NCBI GenBank assembly: GCA_938004025.1 | Contig: CALKXC010000037.1 | Span: forward strand, 1-6,826 | Direction: 5' to 3' | Origin: an uncultured Leucothrix sp. | GTDB lineage: Bacteria > Pseudomonadota > Gammaproteobacteria > Thiotrichales > Thiotrichaceae | DNA: 6,826 nt | Shown here: positions 5,239-6,826 of the stretch, piece after piece | How positions within the stretch are numbered: the first letter of the stretch is position 1 | Layout of the letters: each line of letters starts with the position of its first letter | The notes under the pieces: generated by a model | The model's input: only the letters and a program-made list of their open reading frames with translations | Told to the model about the DNA's origin: nothing | The model's database searches: none | Translations under genes and position numbers: made by a program

Positions 5239-6249
5239 ATGATGAGAGTTCTTTGGCGATCACTCAAGCGAGTGTTGTTTTGGTTTTGGATGTTCATGTT
5301 GTGGATGACGCTAGCGGCGCTGATAATGGCTTTGTTATCAGCGTTGTTTTCCATGGATATGGAAAGTGAGCCTTCTGGTGCTGTCACCTTGATTGGTTTG
5401 GCAGGTTCGACTTATCTGTTTTATGTCTGGAGAACAAAACGTACCAGACCAAGTCAAGCTCGTACGCATCAGGTATCGTTGTACGACAGGAGTAATCGGT
5501 CAGGAGTGGCAACGCGAGACTCGGATGCGAACTCGAAGGGTAGGATCGCAACGCTGTTTTCATCCCTGCTCAAGCCAAGCAGAAAAACACAAGCGAAGAG
5601 AGTTCGTGCTAAGCGGCAATTGATATTAGACGAACTAACTTCTGCCGTTCAGGAGCACAGGGATGCGCTAATCATGAACTGGCGATCAACAGTCAGGGTG
5701 GATGAATATGGCAAAATCAATTTAAACGAATGGCGCGTGGAGGTTCGGAGGTTTCTTGAGTCGATTGACTTTGACTGCAGGGATTTGACTCGTGAGGAGG
5801 CCGAGCAGCATGTCACGGCGGTTATTCGCTCTGACGTTGGCGGCCTGCCAAGCGCTGCAAGGCTGAACACAACGGGAGAGTATCAAAGCCCATTTGTCGG
5901 CGTAACAGATGCTCTGGAGTTTGAAGCCGCTTGTGCAGAAGTGTTGCAAAGCATCGGCTGGAGTGCGCGTCTCACGTCTGGATCAGGAGATCAGGGAGTG
6001 GACGTTATTGCTCAGAGGGGAGACTCAAGAATAGCGGTTCAATGCAAGATGTATGGAAAGCCAGTCGGCAACAAGGCTGTGCAAGAAGCTTATGCCGGTA
6101 TGGCTTACGCTAACGCCAATATTGCAGCGGTGGTTGCACCCAATGGCTTCACCAGAGCAGCTAGAGAGCTAGCTCATCGTACTGGTGTCTATTTGTTATC
6201 GCCGGAAGATTTGCGCGATCTCAATACCAGTCTTCCAGTCGAAAGTTAA
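5239..6249 (+). CDS. Membrane-anchored Mrr-type restriction endonuclease-like protein (336 aa)
   Basis: The basic N-terminus (MMRVLWRSLKR) precedes two hydrophobic helices (about 12-38 and 47-64) joined by a short acidic loop. A basic segment (WRTKRTR) follows, placing the rest in the cytoplasm. Residues 85-225 form a charged linker or middle region. The C-terminal 109 residues match the Mrr nuclease domain: FEAACAEVLQSIGW from 228, then GSGDQGVDVI with the catalytic Asp (D255), IAVQCKMY with the Q-x-K signature (Q268, K270), and helices ending in YLLSPEDLRDL. Mrr enzymes cut DNA, classically modified foreign DNA. All catalytic positions are present and the frame is clean. I start at the ATG pair at 5239; an upstream TTG at 5200 would add 13 residues but has no ribosome binding site. 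It lies just after the dead integrase, as cargo often does. A role in defence is inference. Confidence 0.9.
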   Translation: MMRVLWRSLKRVLFWFWMFMLWMTLAALIMALLSALFSMDMESEPSGAVTLIGLAGSTYLFYVWRTKRTRPSQARTHQVSLYDRSNRSGVATRDSDANSKGRIATLFSSLLKPSRKTQAKRVRAKRQLILDELTSAVQEHRDALIMNWRSTVRVDEYGKINLNEWRVEVRRFLESIDFDCRDLTREEAEQHVTAVIRSDVGGLPSAARLNTTGEYQSPFVGVTDALEFEAACAEVLQSIGWSARLTSGSGDQGVDVIAQRGDSRIAVQCKMYGKPVGNKAVQEAYAGMAYANANIAAVVAPNGFTRAARELAHRTGVYLLSPEDLRDLNTSLPVES

Positions 6250-6470
6250 AGGGTCGAAGCTTCAGAAACTTCCTGAGTTCCTCGCCATGTTTTGGTGAGA
6301 CTTGTCCACCCACATGTCCGTTGATGATTCCTCAGCGGCCATCAGTTGTGAGTTCTCTAAGGAAATTCCACCTTGTCGCGTAGGGTTGCTTGAGGAGTTG
6401 GGTTCGAGCTCGTTGGTTGCATGCTGACGTTCTTTTGTCTCAACTCGTTGAAACCGCAATTGGTTCACTC

Positions 6471-6503
6471 GGCTAGCGACACACGTTGCATGTGTCGCTA
6501 ACC
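6471..6503. repeat. Strong inverted repeat in the right arm
   Basis: TAGCGACACA (6474-6483) and TGTGTCGCTA (6491-6500) are perfectly complementary across a 7-nt loop. After one mismatch GG and CC extend the stem. The hairpin would be very stable. There is no T-run, so it is not a standard intrinsic terminator, but it could end or stabilise the transcript of the upstream nuclease gene, act as a protein site, or serve as a single-strand hairpin origin. Confidence 0.6.
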
Positions 6504-6540
6504 AAGCGTCGGCAATTAAAATGCCGAAAATCAAGTTGCT

Positions 6541-6565
6541 ATAACAATGTTATTGATATTGTTAT
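6541..6565. repeat. AT-rich inverted repeat near the right attachment site
   Basis: ATAACAAT (6541-6548) and ATTGTTAT (6558-6565) are perfectly complementary with a 9-nt spacer that itself contains another GTTATTG. The flanking DNA is AT rich. A site for an accessory bending protein or excision factor is possible, but nothing in the sequence identifies it. Confidence 0.4.
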
Positions 6566-6652
6566 TCAAGTGTGTGCAAAGCCCATAAAACGGTGCATTT
6601 TCCGATACTTGATTAACAATAAAACCTTACTTATCAATGAGTTATTAACAGT

Positions 6653-6729
6653 CAAAAAAAGGCAGCGCCTTGCGGCGCCGCCTTTACTCTCTAAAGAGAA
6701 TTAGTGCTTAACAGCTGTAGTACATATCA
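6653..6729. repeat. Right direct repeat (attR-like), glnA-proximal
   Basis: Matches 87-163 with four substitutions and two single-base indels. It spans the intrinsic terminator, the 22-nt gap to the glnA stop, the dyad TCTCT-AA-AGAGA (6688-6699) and the last seven glnA codons. Sequence to the right continues as glnA; sequence to the left is element-specific. Confidence 0.9.
6654..6685 (-). terminator. glnA intrinsic terminator
   Basis: On the minus strand, 22 nt after the glnA stop, a 12-bp GC-rich stem with a GCAA loop is followed by seven T residues. It should stop glnA transcription before it enters the element. Confidence 0.9.
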
Positions 6730-6826
6730 AACTCAACAGGGTGAGTAGACATGCGCATGCGTGTTACTTCTTCCATCTTCAGATCAATGTAGCCGTTGAT
6801 CTGATCGTCAGTGAAAACGCCACCGG
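6708..6826 (-). CDS. glnA: Glutamine synthetase, C-terminal end (partial)
   Basis: Glutamine synthetase makes glutamine from glutamate, ammonia and ATP in the cytoplasm, as a dodecamer in bacterial type I enzymes. Only the last 39 codons are in the window. They read [20 protein letters not shown], then [18 protein letters not shown] and a TAA stop at 6710-6708. This matches the conserved end of proteobacterial GlnA (GGVFTDEAID...R.TPHPVEFELYYSV in E. coli). The gene enters from the right edge; its start and the adenylylation-site Tyr lie outside. It is followed directly by its terminator and the element boundary. The insertion leaves its reading frame complete, as gene-end integrators normally do. 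Confidence 0.95.
   Translation of the reverse strand, partial: GGVFTDDQINGYIDLKMEEVTRMRMSTHPVEFDMYYSC

Larger units (their letters stand above)
6250..6652. other. Noncoding right arm of the element
   Basis: This stretch of about 400 nt has no gene I can support. The open minus-strand frame across 6262-6534 starts at TTG without a ribosome binding site, has a composition unlike a folded protein, and reads straight through an inverted repeat. Two inverted repeats (6471-6503 and 6541-6565) lie between the nuclease gene and the right repeat, and the last 110 nt are AT rich. This is a reasonable place for recombinase or host-factor sites, but none can be named. Confidence 0.5.
87..6729. mobile_element. 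Integrated element at the glnA 3' end, framed by 77-nt direct repeats
   Basis: The two ends are imperfect copies of the same 77-nt sequence, the glnA terminator plus the last few glnA codons. The interior carries a tyrosine-recombinase remnant, a replication-protein remnant, an intact four-gene minus-strand operon and an intact membrane Mrr-type gene. Integration into the 3' end of a conserved gene, leaving direct repeats, is the usual signature of tyrosine-recombinase elements. The glnA-proximal copy keeps glnA intact, and the far copy keeps only a gene-end fragment, so the chromosome resumes left of position 87. Element size is about 6.57 kb counting one repeat. The repeats differ at four substitutions and two single-base indels, so the insertion is either old or the element arrived with a diverged attachment sequence. 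That it moved as one unit is inferred from the repeats; no empty site is available here. Confidence 0.8.

Noticed and set aside
6262..6534. Minus-strand open frame of 90 codons in the right arm
   Set aside because: It starts at TTG with no ribosome binding site, has low-complexity polar composition and runs through an inverted repeat; it looks like chance.
1..6826. CRISPR array, tRNA, rRNA or insertion sequence
   Set aside because: No spaced repeats, no cloverleaf-like segment and no transposase motif were seen on either strand.

Overview
The window is a small (about 6.6 kb) integrated genetic element inserted immediately downstream of glnA. At the right edge the minus strand carries the last 39 codons and stop of glutamine synthetase (C-terminus ...[12 protein letters not shown]) followed by a strong intrinsic terminator. 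A 77-nt imperfect copy of the same sequence (terminator plus the last few glnA codons) occurs at 87-163, so everything between is framed by direct repeats, as expected for a tyrosine-recombinase element using a gene 3' end as its attachment site. The GlnA sequence points to a Gammaproteobacterium, possibly a marine one; I cannot name the genus from this sequence.

Layout. 1-86 is the original chromosomal DNA downstream of glnA. 87-163 is the left repeat. 164-477 is noncoding, with one bidirectional-looking terminator. 478-2621 (minus strand) is a compact and apparently intact four-gene operon: a membrane-anchored staphylococcal-nuclease-like protein (194 aa), then three small proteins I do not recognise (147, 105 and 269 aa). 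The first and last of these end in a single C-terminal membrane helix (tail-anchored). The genes overlap or nearly abut, and a perfect 20-bp palindrome lies about 100 bp upstream of the first start.

2739-4131 (minus strand) holds two decayed genes that are visible only when frames are stitched together. One looks like an HUH-type replication initiator (FTVNF strand, HAH, YLIK in the right order and spacing). The other is an unrecognised protein of about 150 aa with a good ribosome binding site. 4183-5119 (plus strand) is a decayed tyrosine recombinase with two stops and two frameshifts; its nucleophilic Tyr is Phe and its HxxR His is Asn. 5239-6249 (plus strand) is an intact two-helix membrane protein with a C-terminal Mrr-type nuclease domain. 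6250-6652 is noncoding with inverted repeats, and 6653-6729 is the right repeat.

Reading: an old integrative element, perhaps once able to replicate, whose integration and replication genes have collapsed while five cargo genes remain open. The two intact nuclease proteins are predicted to sit on opposite faces of the inner membrane, the SNase outside and the Mrr domain inside. That pattern fits retained cargo such as defence or DNA-uptake control, or the remains of a membrane-containing or single-stranded DNA virus. The sequence alone does not decide between these. The best candidate for an undescribed system is the SNase plus three-protein operon.
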